Part shown: piece after piece, positions 13,441-23,490 of the stretch | How positions within the stretch are numbered: position 1 is the stretch's first letter | Layout: each line of letters begins with the position of its first letter | NCBI GenBank assembly: GCA_022432975.1 | Contig: CM039509.1 | Location: 1,853,982-1,917,981 of the forward strand | Direction of reading: 5' to 3' | DNA from: Begonia masoniana | Taxonomy: Eukaryota > Streptophyta > Magnoliopsida > Cucurbitales > Begoniaceae | Length of the DNA: 64,000 nucleotides | Program-made: the position numbers and the translations under genes | Notes under the pieces: generated by a model | The model's input: only the letters and a program-made list of their open reading frames with translations | The model's database searches: none | Told to the model about the DNA's origin: nothing

Positions 13441-14521
13441 AAACCTCATAACGAAAAGAGCCAAGGGGAAGGATCCTTGAATTGGAAAGCTGTTTTATTT
13501 ATTATTACTATTTTCAGGGGAATGCCTTCAACAATCAACTCCATCAACCTTCTCCCCTTTTTTCTTTTTTCTTTTTTAATGTCGAATCACAATTTAAATA
13601 ATTTTATTTTGTACCCATTCAACTTTTACCTTTAAATTTTGTCTTCCATTTATTTACTAAATCTACCGCGCACGTATTTTAATTTCGATTTCTAACTATT
13701 ACAGTGATTTCTAATTTGATTTCGAACTCTATCGATCCAACATAGTCATTGATTTCGAATTCTGTCAATCTTCGCAAGATAGAGTTCCAAAATCTAATGG
13801 TTATTCAGATTAAAATTTGGTTTTATAAATGAAAAATATAGTATACACACGGTAAATTTGGCAAATAAATTGACGTCATAACTCAAATTGTTGATGACTA
13901 AAAGAATCTAATCGGTCCAAAAAAATAGTTTAGGTTTAATCTGTAAATGACTTCAAACGTCATCAGATTCTAAATTACACTTTATCGTTTCTACTTGTGC
14001 AAGTTGAACCGATAACATTCTCGATTCATTAGAGATTAGAGCACGACTACATTCATTAGATAAAAAACTATCGGGTCCGTCCAACTCGAAAATCAATTAA
14101 TTGTATTGGTTTGTCACCCGTTACGAACAATTCTTCGACCATAAAACACCACAACAAATTTGCCTCCTCAGATTTGATGTCGAAGATTCAGATCTATGAA
14201 AGCTTGATTCCCGATCTCATCTTCAGTTAGCACAAGATTACAAAAAATCGTCTAACTTAAATAAATTACCCGTCGATATCGATCCGTGATCGCAGAGTGA
14301 TATAAAAAACTAATAGATTGAGCAACAAATCACTATCGGTTAATCTTCAACAAATATAATGAATAATGAAACAATGGATTTGTATGATAGAATTACAAAG
14401 CCTGCATCAAAAACAATGAATCTAGTATCTCGGACACAGAGATTGTCGATGGAGAATCGAATCCGAGTTACCAATTCGAAGACAAAGAAAAAATAATTTC
14501 GAGCACAATCGACAAGATAAT
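13441..14521. other. Intergenic region without recognised features
   Basis: AT-rich DNA between the coiled-coil protein promoter and the stop codon of CDI. No coding region, RNA gene or clear transposon was recognised. The part next to 14521 should hold the 3' UTR of CDI. Confidence 0.5.
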
Positions 14522-15295
14522 TCAATCTGACCTCGAGAGTTTCTTATCGGATTCCTTCAAGTGCTCTTCGCTTTCCTTCAACCACAGGTCAGCGAAATCA
14601 CAAATCTTCCAAGCCTCGAACCACGGCCCTCCACGAGTGTAGTGTATCGCTTTGGGGAAACTGGTTGGATCGCCTTCGACAACCTTGTTATGGCCCTCGA
14701 GAAAGTTCCAAACAAAAGGGATCGAGCCGATTTCATTGTCCTCGAGCCACTGGAACCGATGAAGAAAAGCGCCTGTTTCGGTATTCACAATCTCGGGCGA
14801 CAAGACTTTGTTCTTCGGATGTCCACAATTGTACAACACCATTGAAGACCAATTCTTCCGAGGATATATTGTTTGAACTGCCCCATCCATTTTTGTCGTC
14901 TCCTTTGGGGTGTAGTCGTGTTGAACACACATTATCGCAAACTTATCGTCGATAAATTCCGTCAATTCCTTAATGTCTGCTAAGTACAGAAAGTCGCAGT
15001 CGACGAACATTGCCCAACCTTCATATTTAGCCAAATATGGAGTCAAGAACCGAGTGAATGAGAATTCGGTGCTCTCAAATTGCCCTCTTTCGCGCCAATA
15101 AAGACCGTTCTTTCTCAAATCTGTTTGCTTGATTGGTACGATCTCAACGGGAATTGAAGATCGCTTCAAGATGGAGTGGCGGCAAACCTCGAATGCAAGA
15201 TCTTCGCGAGGGTCGTAGCCCACAAAGATTTTGAATGTGTTCTTTACGTCTCCATTTCTAAGAAGGGGGTGAAATTTCTCATTACTCAAGCTCAT
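14522..15295 (-). CDS. CDI: CDI-type nucleotide-diphospho-sugar transferase
   Basis: A single coding exon gives 257 residues. The start is the ATG of MSLSNEKFHPLL, just downstream of a 5' UTR splice acceptor. The body has the features of a GT-A-fold plant glycosyltransferase: FKIFVGYDPREDLAFEVCRHS near the N-terminus, the presumed metal-binding DCD in FVDCDFLYLADI (about residues 97-108), the PRKNWSSMVLYNCGHPKNK stretch, and IHYTRGGPWFEAW near the end. It matches Arabidopsis CDI (about 260 residues), reported to be needed for pollen germination and tube growth; its sugar donor and acceptor are not known to me. There is no signal peptide or membrane span, so a cytosolic location is likely. No defect is visible. 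Confidence 0.85.
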   Translation of the reverse strand: MSLSNEKFHPLLRNGDVKNTFKIFVGYDPREDLAFEVCRHSILKRSSIPVEIVPIKQTDLRKNGLYWRERGQFESTEFSFTRFLTPYLAKYEGWAMFVDCDFLYLADIKELTEFIDDKFAIMCVQHDYTPKETTKMDGAVQTIYPRKNWSSMVLYNCGHPKNKVLSPEIVNTETGAFLHRFQWLEDNEIGSIPFVWNFLEGHNKVVEGDPTSFPKAIHYTRGGPWFEAWKICDFADLWLKESEEHLKESDKKLSRSD

Positions 15296-15900
15296 CTTAG
15301 TAGATAATGATAACCCAAATCTTCAAATATGTTTATGTCACTGTTCAAAATCAAAAGAACCAGAAGAATTCAGCAAGTCACAAGAATCTGGGCCAAATTT
15401 AGATTGAAACGAACATACAACCCCAATGTGAAGATTCGACAGCAAATAATTTGGGTTTAGATCTTAACATCTTCCAAAATTGATATGATATGCAAGGAAA
15501 CCAGATCTGATGTTTTATAATTGCAAGAACTAGGATTGAATCCCTCTTTTTTTACTTTCTTGATCGTTATGAACCGGGGAAACGGGATTTACAGTTAACA
15601 CAACCCCATACCAGATGGAATAAGAAAAACGACAGCAAATTACATATTAAACACAGAATTCGGAGTAAAGAATGAAAAATGAGAAACCCCAATGTAGTTG
15701 TAGATAGAGAAGACATAGATTGCGGAGAAAGGATATGAAAGAAGCGAAAACAAAAAGAACATACCAAACGCAATTTTGTAGCCTACTTTCTGGGTCGTCC
15801 TTAAATCTTCAATTGGAATCAACCCAGTTTCCCATGGAGAAGTGAGCGGTGATTTTCACAGAGAGAAGCGTCGGTGCGTATAAATAGAGGAGAGAGAGAG
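15296..15900 (-). promoter_or_regulatory. CDI promoter, 5' UTR with intron and a short uORF
   Basis: Minus-strand TATTTATA (15878-15887 region) is a TATA-like element. A leader exon from about 15850 ends at 15765 with a GTATGT donor; the acceptor GAACAG ends the intron at 15341, giving a 424-bp 5' UTR intron. The leader exon contains an upstream ATG at 15835 opening an 8-codon uORF (MGNWVDSN, stop at 15809). Splice sites are inferred from the sequence. Confidence 0.5.
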
Positions 15901-16250
15901 TAGCTATGGTGGGAACCAATTAACTGGTGGTGGCTGATTTCCTACTAGGATTCGGACTCGCGGGTCAAACCCGCTTTTATTTTAAGTGAGAGAAAAAGAG
16001 TCGTCATCATCAACGTCCAGTCGTCCACCATTGTTGGGAGCTTGGGGGTCTGGATTCAGAATCTGCCCTTCATTAGCTCAATAGTTGAACCGCTGTGAAG
16101 AGCAAATCTAGTTTGAAACGCAGTACTGTCATCCATCCGATCAATTCACAATTTCTGTGGATTTAAGTTTCTGTCGCGAGGTAGGAATATGGAATCTTCC
16201 TGATGAGGGCGTGCCCACAATGTGGAGGCTCGTTTCCAACACATGGCTTC
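15901..16250. other. Intergenic spacer upstream of CDI
   Basis: About 350 bp between the CDI promoter and the start of the duplicated TTTGG-containing segment. A small reading frame begins here (16157) and runs into the duplicated segment, but it resembles no known protein. Confidence 0.4.
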
Positions 16251-17764
16251 AATGCTGTGGGGTGGTGTGGTTTGAGCCCAAGAAGAAGACTCCTTTTGTT
16301 GTATGGGTTGGGCCAAAGACTTGGACTAACACTTCCACCAATACTATAGTTGTCACAAGACCCGTAGGCGACATTATAAATAGAAGTGCGCGTAATCGGA
16401 CCGACAGGAACCGTGGGTTTGGTTCGAGTTCAATTGGTTCGTACCTTTATGTGAATTGTTACGGGTTCGTAATATCGAAGAATTGTTTTTGCTGTTCATT
16501 TTACGACTTTAGGTGCAAAAAATTAATTAGATTGAACCAAATTGTGAATTGAAAATCCGATCCATACTCGGTTCAAACCCAGTCCAAACCCAAATTAACC
16601 GATGATTCAACCAAAAGGCAAAAAAACTCATCCAAACTCGACTTTAAATATCTATAGTTTGGTTTGGTTTGGTTTGGTTTGGTTTGGTTTGGTTTGGTTT
16701 GGTTTGGTTTGGTTTGGTTTGGTTTGGTTTGGTTTGGTTTGGTTTGGTTTGGTTTGGTTTGGTTTGGTTTGGTTTGGTTTGGTTTGGTTTGGTTTGGTTT
16801 GGTTTGGTTTGGTTTGGTTTGGTTTGGTTTGGTTTGGTTTGGTTTGGTTTGGTTTGGTTTGGTTTGGTTTGGTTTGGTTTGGTTTGGTTTGGTTTGGTTT
16901 GGTTTGGTTTGGTTTGGTTTGGTTTGGTTTGGTTTGGTTTGGTTTGGTTTGGTTTGGTTTGGTTTGGTTTGGTTTGGTTTGGTTTGGTTTGGTTTGGTTT
17001 GGTTTGGTTTGGTTTGGTTTGGTTTGGTTTGGTTTGGTTTGGTTTGGTTTGGTTTGGTTTGGTTTGGTTTGGTTTGGTTTGGTTTGGTTTGGTTTGGTTT
17101 GGTTTGGTTTGGTTTGGTTTGGTTTGGTTTGGTTTGGTTTGGTTTGGTTTGGTTTGCTTTAATGTCTGTGGGGTGGTGTGGTTTGAGCCCAAGAAGAAGA
17201 TCCTTTGTTGTAGGTTGGGCCAAAGACTTGGACTAACACTTCCACCAATACTATAGTTGTCACAAGACCCGTAGGCGACATTATAAATAGAATGTGAGCG
17301 TAATCGGACCGACAGGAACGTGGGTTTGGTTCGAGTTCAATGGTTTGTACCTTTATGTGAATTGTTACGGGTTCGTAATATCGAAGAATTGTTTTTGCAT
17401 GTCATTTTTAAGACTTTAGGTGCAAAAAATTAATTAGATTGAACCAAATTGTGAATTGAAAATCCGATCCATACTCGGTTCAAACCCAGTCCAAACCCAA
17501 ATAACCGATGATTCAACCAAACGGCAAAGTTTGGTTTGGTTTGGTTTGGTTTGGTTTGGTTTGGTTTGGTTTGGTTTGGTTTGGTTTGGTTTGGTTTGGT
17601 TTGGTTTGGTTTGGTTTGGTTTGGTTTGGTTTGGTTTGGTTTGGTTTGGTTTGGTTTGGTTTGGTTTGGTTTGGTTTGGTTTGGTTTGGTTTGGTTTGGT
17701 TTGGTTTGGTTTGGTTTGGTTTGGTTTGGTTTGGTTTGGTTTGGTTTGGTTTGGTTTGGTTTGG
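16251..17764. repeat. Tandemly duplicated segment, each copy ending in a long TTTGG array
   Basis: A 406-bp unique segment (16251-16656) is followed by about 100 copies of TTTGG (16657-17156). A second, similar 368-bp copy of the segment (17161-17528) then leads into about 47 more copies (17529-17764). The copies share GTGGGGTGGTGTGGTTTGAG, the TTATAAATAGAA element and TCGGTTCAAACCCAGTCC, with small indels. The duplication unit therefore includes the array. The long VWFGL and TKPNQ frames are repeat translations, not genes. Four consecutive GG doublets spaced by TTT fit a two-tetrad G-quadruplex motif. Confidence 0.92.
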
Positions 17765-17873
17765 CACGAAGTTCTGAAGAAGATGAAAGGGTTCTAGTCA
17801 ATGAGTGAACTCGTGTTTATTGCCAATTTCGTTGTATTTAAGGTTCTCAAGTTCTAATTGATTTGTTCATTCT

Positions 17874-18515
17874 TGTTTATATAATAACAGAAAGAACAAA
17901 AGATGTGCAGATAAAATCTTGGAAACTATTCTTTGATTCAAAAAATTATGTCATCTAAAAGCAACGAAAGAAGATTAAATACCCACAAAATCAAAACATA
18001 AAAAGAAGCTAAATAAAAGGAAAATATTCCTAAAACGTAAAATGAAACTAAATAAAATTCGAAGATAAAGGAAATGAAAATATTCCTAACAAAGTTGTTG
18101 TGTCAATATCTTGACTTGCTCGCGCAGTTGTGCAATCTCGTCAATTTTGTAAGCATCATCCACCGTGACATCATGGAAGACTCCTTGTCGTGCTCTTCTC
18201 GAAGGCATGATGAAGGAACGTTTCGACTCTAATATCAACTAATGTAAACGCAATAACAGAAAGAACAAAAGTTGTGCAGCAGATCTTTGGAAACTATTTT
18301 GATTCAAAATTATTCTGTCATCTAAAAAAAGCAACGAAAGAAGATTAAATACTCATATAATCAAAACATAAAAGGAAGTTAAATCAAAGAAAAATATTTT
18401 TAAAACATAAACAAAAAAACTAAATAAACTTCTAACATAAAAGAAAAGGAAATATTTCTAAAACGTAAAAAGAAACTAAATAAGCTAAAAATAAGGAAAT
18501 AAAATACTAGAACTA
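17874..18515 (-). mobile_element. TRIM-like miniature LTR retrotransposon, degraded
   Basis: Two related direct repeats (17874-18091, and 18243 to about 18515) begin TGT and share AACAGAAAGAACAAAAG, GCAACGAAAGAAGATTAAAT and ATCAAAACATAAAA. They flank only about 150 bp. Immediately inside the right repeat, the minus strand reads GTTGATATTAGAGTC: the primer-binding site of many plant retroelements (initiator tRNA-Met type, TTGGTATCAGAGCC) with transition changes. A 40-codon minus-strand frame follows (18208-18086, MPSRRARQGVFHD, then LREQVKILTQQLC), resembling the N-terminus of a gag protein. Size and layout fit a TRIM element. The right LTR carries an internal duplication. Exact outer ends and target duplication are uncertain. 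Confidence 0.6.
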
Positions 18516-18624
18516 ATCTGCAAAAGCCTAAACTTTTAGTGTTAACTTTGAGACTGCACCAAAACTCAATGGCTTGCCTTCAACTAGCATGACCTTAGGG
18601 CCATGTCAACCCTAATGAGTGGAC

Positions 18625-18657
<33 letters not shown>

Positions 18658-18714
18658 TCTCAACAAGGGCAACCACATGAGAATTTTGTGCATGGTCACT
18701 ATGATTTTATCGTT

Positions 18715-18960
18715 ACATAGTTTTAGAGTTTGATATAATCTGGATTCTAGTTGAGTCGGGGTAAACTCATATTCAATATTATGATTTATCTTTTCTCTAT
18801 ATATTGATATTTGAACTGCGAAACTTATTTATACCATGATTTCAATAATAGTATATACCCTTTGTTTTTTACTTGAAAAGAAATCTCGGCGTTGTTGTTT
18901 TCCACGTAATTTCTTTTTTACGTTTCACATTCAATTTTCAATGCATAGTAATACGACGAT
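18715..18960 (-). repeat. Copia-type LTR fragment (inverted copy of the 22.7-22.85 kb sequence)
   Basis: The segment with ATTCTAGTTGAGTCGGG and CTATATATTGATATTTGA is matched in inverted orientation at about 22735-22850. The continuation (TTTCCACGTAATTTC) resembles LTR ends of plant Ty1/copia elements. A poly-A run lies just upstream at 18630-18656. Confidence 0.45.
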
Positions 18961-18993
18961 AAGTCATCTAGAAGAAACTCTCGATATTTCCTA

Positions 18994-19330
18994 AAGAAGC
19001 ATTCGAGGCCGGCCGCCTTTTTCCAAAGGAAATGGGTCAAGTTATAATAGCCTTTCGAAAACAAAACCTAAATATTTTAGAAAGCAAAAGTTTGTAGGAA
19101 TTGATTTGGAAACATATAAAAGAGGAGGTGCTAAGTTCAAGAAAAGATCTGGTCCAAAATGGAGATGGTCCCCATTCCGAATGTCACCTGCATTCCGGCA
19201 AACAACCGGTGGTCTGACCGCCAGGTGTAGGTCACCGGCGCCGGTGTCAGGACCAGCCCATCACGTGTGGTTGCTGTCAGGTAAAGGGGGTGGCAGTGGG
19301 TGGGTAAGGGGACAGATTAATAATTGACCT
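18994..19330. other. GC-rich non-coding block with a G-box
   Basis: A locally GC-rich stretch (CACCGGCGCCGGTG at about 19230, CACGTG near 19264, GGGTGGCAGTGGGTGGG after 19285) stands out from the AT-rich repeats around it. A 73-codon frame spans it but looks non-coding. It may be a distal regulatory block of the GRF gene separated from it by later insertions, or part of an unrecognised element. Both are inference. Confidence 0.35.
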
Positions 19331-19888
19331 CCATCCGACCATCCCACACCCCACATTCTACCTTTTCTTTTTTTTCTTTTATTTATTTAATTAATTAATT
19401 AATTTTTTTTAACATTTTATGATCATGACACTGAAAATTATATCAGAATTATTGGTCGCAATCAACTCGAGAGTAAACAGTTGTCACGCGTCTCCAAAGA
19501 TTACTACAAGATTGCGATCTACGAACCATACAGTAGAAAATGACAAGAAGCATGTTATCGGACCTCTAAATGTACAACTCAATCAAAAAGACAAAAACAG
19601 ATAGAATTTCATGCATGCTTCAAAGTCTCGGCGAGACACAACCATCGTGTTGAAATCAATTCTATAATTAGGAAAAAAAATGAAACTTTGTCGTTGGATT
19701 TAGTTGGACTAAAGGGATGAAATGCTACAAAATGAAGTGATTGTAGGGTAACTTGTACTACGTGTTTGTGTTGTGTTTGGATGTATTTGGTTTAATTATT
19801 CATCCATGTTCATTGAATATGGATCAATATCAAAACAGTCATATCTAAAATAAATAATATATTAGTTCAAGTAAGAACACATAATATC
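19331..19888. other. AT-rich intergenic DNA
   Basis: About 560 bp between the GC-rich block and the older LTR. I recognise no gene, RNA or mobile element in it. Confidence 0.45.
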
Positions 19889-19910
19889 ATTGTTGAGAAT
19901 CGAACGCTAT

Positions 19911-20205
19911 TGTAACGGCCCCCGGGACACTCACTTTAAAACACGTTACCCTCCGGTTTTAACCTCGACCACGTAGCACTCACACTAAAGCACGTCCCCA
20001 TGTGACCAGGTGACACCGTTCCTCATGACCTTTTCTTCCTGGAAAGAGAGTTTTTGTCTTTCCCAGCACTCGAACTCAGGACCTCCAGGCTATAATCTAT
20101 GAATTACAAGTGCTGGTACCACTTGAGCCAGTGTGAGTGCCACGTGGTTAAGATTAAAATCGGGGGGATATGCGCTCTAGAGTGAGTGTTCTGAGGGTCG
20201 TTATA
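19911..20205. mobile_element. 295-bp element with imperfect terminal inverted repeats and a tRNA-like core
   Basis: It is bounded by the 5-bp direct duplication GCTAT (19906-19910 and 20206-20210). Its ends are inverted repeats of about 25 bp: TGTAACGGCCCCCGGGACAC on the left, and on the right, read inward on the other strand, TATAACGACCCTCAGAACAC; both continue TCACT. The minus strand inside contains TGGCTCAAGTGGTACCAGC and GGTCCTGAGTTCGAGTGCTG, which resemble the A and B boxes of a tRNA/SINE promoter about 40 bp apart. It may be a small LTR-like or MITE-like element that captured a SINE. No coding capacity. Confidence 0.6.
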
Positions 20206-20304
20206 GCTATTAATCGAAAAAAAATAAACGTGAAAAAAACAAGAATACCAAAATTTATGTGAAAAATTCTTTCGGAAAATAACTACGGGCAGATGAGACA
20301 AATT

Positions 20305-22705
20305 TGTAACACCCCTAATACTGTACCCATTTACCCGTATAAATTTTTCATTTTTATTTTACTTTTTAAATAAAACTTTACGCGGAATTTATACTGAAGT
20401 TGAAATCAGAACTGAAACCGGAATTGAAATCGAACCTTAAAATCGTTTGAAACAAAACATTTAATAACTAAATAAAACTTAAAAACATTTAATAAAATAA
20501 CTTAAATACATTCAGAAAAGGGGAGGGCAGAATTGGTATTCTGCCACCAAAAGGAAGCAGCGACCGGGCGCTGCCATTTGCAGCGCTCGGTCGCCGTGTG
20601 CGCTGCACAATGCAGCGCACGATCGCTGCATTGTGCAGCGACCAATCGCTGCACTTGCAGCGACCAGTCTCATTTGTTTTCTCTGGAATTCGAGAATCCA
20701 GAGAGCAACCCAAACATTACAGAGAGCCGATTTCAACATTTCATTATATTTCATCCATTTCATTACTCAGCATTGCACCCTAATTAAACGATATAAACCT
20801 ACGTTAAACTTTCGTAAAAACGAACTGCATGGATACATTTAAAAGTTGTCTAATCCTCCTGTTACAAATTTCCAAGCAGTTCCAGTAAAAACTATAAAAA
20901 TACAGATTTCCAAAATGTTTAAAACCATCAAACCTATCCAATCCGAACATAACTTTCTACATATCTTTTTCAAAATAACCTCGTACCCTCAAAATACCGT
21001 ACTTACATCCCCACGGGTCAGGTAAGCATCGACTGCGCAACACACTCCCGCAGGCATTCTCCATCAACAGCATCAGACATCGAGAGGAGGAACGTCGTCC
21101 TCACCTGGTTCGATGTCACCTACACCATACAGACACACTATGAGCTAACAAGCTCAGTAAATCCTACGTAAATGCAGATGCGTGCAGTGCATATGAAGTT
21201 CAGAAATCATGCATAACAGAGCGTCTCAGACAGTATATCATCGAGATCTCATCCCCCTAACCGAAGGGGGCCCATCCAGCGGTCGGACTACCCCGTGCGG
21301 TTAGAGGAGGGGGGAACACGCTTACAACACGTACAGCCGTACCCGAGCCCCACCTCGCATGACCAGATAACAGATTACGTTCATTAATTACAGTACATGA
21401 GATGTGGTATCGGCCAGACCCTTAATCGGCCCTCACGATAGATCAAGAGCCCCCAATTTCTGGGCCACATGATTTTCAGAAAACATCGTGCAGTGCAGAA
21501 ATTCGTTTTCATGCCAAGTTAAAATACGTGATGCATGGACAGTTCAATATAAAAGTAAACAAACAAGCATGCGTACCATCAAGACTGTAAATGAAATAAC
21601 CTACAAAACGTTTAAACCTAACTACCCAACCAAAGCAGTTAAAACAATCAATCCTCCAAGATCCTCGACGCTAAATCGAAGTACGGTGTAGGCCAATCGG
21701 CCAGAGTAAGTCACGAGAACTTACCTTGAGCGCGCCGAATCTCAAGCTTCGTCCACGGAAGTCGTTCACCTAAAGCAATTTAGAATCATCGATGTTAAAA
21801 CGAATTTAAGCTTCTAACGTCCAAATTGATAAAACCTTAACTAAAGAATTTTCCTAAATTCTTAACTTAGCTTATCGAAGCAATTAGAATGTCAATTAAT
21901 GCTCGATAGTTAAAAATCAAGATTAACGAACTTTTCCAAAAATGCCTAATTTTTAACCTTTTCACAATCTGATTTAACTTCGTCCAATAACGTCAAATAC
22001 GTTCAATATATACTTAATCAAGGCTACCCTATTAATTACGAACCCTAATTCGCAATTTTTTGACAAAACCCTAACGGAAACCCTAACGTGAAATCGGTCC
22101 GAAAATTGAAAACTAACGCTATGAAGTCATAGATTCATACCTAGGATAGCGAGAGGAGGAAAAATAACGAAGAACGGAGGAAGAACGGAGGTCGGATGGT
22201 TGGAAGTCGTCGGCGGCCGAGGGAGAGCTCTCTGTCGATTTCGTGAAACAGAGAAGGAGAGAAGGAAAAGTGAAGGAGAAAAGGGTTTGTGATATTTTTA
22301 TAAAATTTGGTTTGGCAAATTACCAAAATGCCCTTCGCTCTTGTTTCGTCCTTCGTTTCGTTAATCGGCTAACGATTCGGATTCTCGAAAACTCCATATT
22401 TTGCCCATAACTTCTATTCATTGCTAGGGCTTTATTAAAACTGTCTGTTCGCAATTTGGACTTCATTTACTATTTTTACTAAAACGTCAATTATATTACG
22501 ATAGAGGTAATTACTCGGAATATAGCGTTATTACTCCGAAAATTTCCATAATTTCCCTAAAATTCCTATTAATCGTTAGGATCATAATGACGCTTTCCGT
22601 TTGCGAAACTGATTTGATTTGACATATTTACGAAAAATGCCATTAGATAATGAAATAATAATATAATATAATATATCCAAAAACCCGTACAAGCCGGGTA
22701 TTACA
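20305..22705. mobile_element. Solo LTR, 2401 bp, Tekay/Del chromovirus-like
   Basis: The element begins TGTAACACCCCTAATA and ends CCGGGTATTACA, so it has TG...CA ends with short inverted termini. It is flanked by a perfect 5-bp duplication, AAATT (20300-20304 and 22706-22710). The 31.0-kb paralog is the empty site (GAGAGAATTACTAATT). No primer-binding site, coding domain or second LTR is present, so it is a solo LTR left by recombination. TGTAACACCC starts and multi-kb LTRs are typical of Tekay/Del-type Ty3 elements; the lineage call is from memory. Inside lie a GCAGCG hairpin cluster (20560-20670) and two AAACCCTAACG telo-box-like words (about 22063-22088). Confidence 0.75.
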
Positions 22706-22860
22706 AAATTACTAATTAAAAATAAAAGTACAATTGAGTTTTGCGACTCAAATATCAATATATAGAAAAACATAAAATTATAATATTGAAATACGTTCTC
22801 TCGACCCAACTCAACTAGAATTTGATTCATTCCAAACTTTAAGAATAATAATAACGTAGA

Positions 22861-23207
22861 ATAAGTCAAGTTATTCTTAAACTAGTTGACACTTTAATTG
22901 AAAAATGTTATAAATATTATTTTTGATGCCATAAAATTATGGGAAGGTAAAATAATTCCCAAAGAGAAAAGAAGTAAAGTGATGGGATTGGTTGTTTGTT
23001 TGGTTGGATGGCAGCAGCTCATCACCGCCTCTCTCTCTCTCTCTCTCTCCATGCATGTAGAGTTCCAGACGCAGGATGGCACGCGCTAGACGCCATTGCA
23101 GCCATAATCTCAAGTTACTCAGAAGCTTAATGAGGTTCCCACTTAATTAATCTGTGTAGATATGGCTGCAGCCAGGAGGAAAGGTTAATACTTTTTTCAA
23201 ACAAGAA
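22861..23207. other. Upstream regulatory region of the GRF gene
   Basis: About 350 bp between the transposon block and the TATA box. It contains a CT run (about 23030-23048) followed by the RY-type word CATGCATG (about 23050), and it becomes less AT-rich towards the gene. No coding region is seen. Confidence 0.45.
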
Positions 23208-23490
23208 TATAAAGACCGAACAAGAAGAAGCCCTGGCCTTGGGTTTTGTCTAATCCACACAGATACTTCCCTCTTTTTCTAACACATCAAACGAAAAAGA
23301 AGGCATCTTCTTCTTCTTCTTCTTCAGACAGTTAAAAAACAAACACAGAGTGATACTGATAGCAACTCAGATGGTGGAGACAGCGCCTGATCTATGTCTA
23401 TGTCCATTTAGTTTCTCTCTCTTATGTTCTCTCTGACTGAGTTGTTTCTCTTTCTGGGTAATTTTTGGAGTGATTTGTAGGGGGGTGGGA
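23208..23490 (+). promoter_or_regulatory. GRF core promoter and 5' leader with a uORF
   Basis: TATAAAG at 23208-23214 is a good TATA box for transcription from about 23240. The leader holds a TTC repeat (about 23305-23325) and an upstream ATG at 23371 opening a 21-codon uORF (stop 23434-23436) that ends 54 nt before the main start. A uORF here could lower translation of the main frame; that is inference. Confidence 0.5.

Larger units (their letters stand above)
19889..22860. repeat. Older copia-like LTR copy split by two later insertions
   Basis: Outside the two inserted elements, the remaining sequence (about 19889-19910, 20206-20304 and 22706-22860) matches an uninterrupted copy at about 30910-31150. 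Shared words include AATCGAAAAAAA(A)TAAACG, ACGGGCA(G/T)ATGAGA and AATTACTAATTAAAAAT(A/C)AAAGTACAAT. The 30.9-kb copy thus acts as the empty site for both insertions. The start TGTTGAGAATCGAACGCTAT looks like the end of a plant copia LTR. Confidence 0.55.

Noticed and set aside
12581..17764. Regular repeats as a possible CRISPR array
   Set aside because: Units are 5-7 bp simple repeats without spacers, and this is a plant nuclear genome.
16573..17801. Long TKPNQ and VWFGL reading frames on both strands
   Set aside because: They follow from the TTTGG pentamer, which is open in all frames because the unit holds no stop codon.
19106..19327. 73-codon frame in the GC-rich block
   Set aside because: It has no recognisable domain, and the frame is open mainly because the block is GC-rich.
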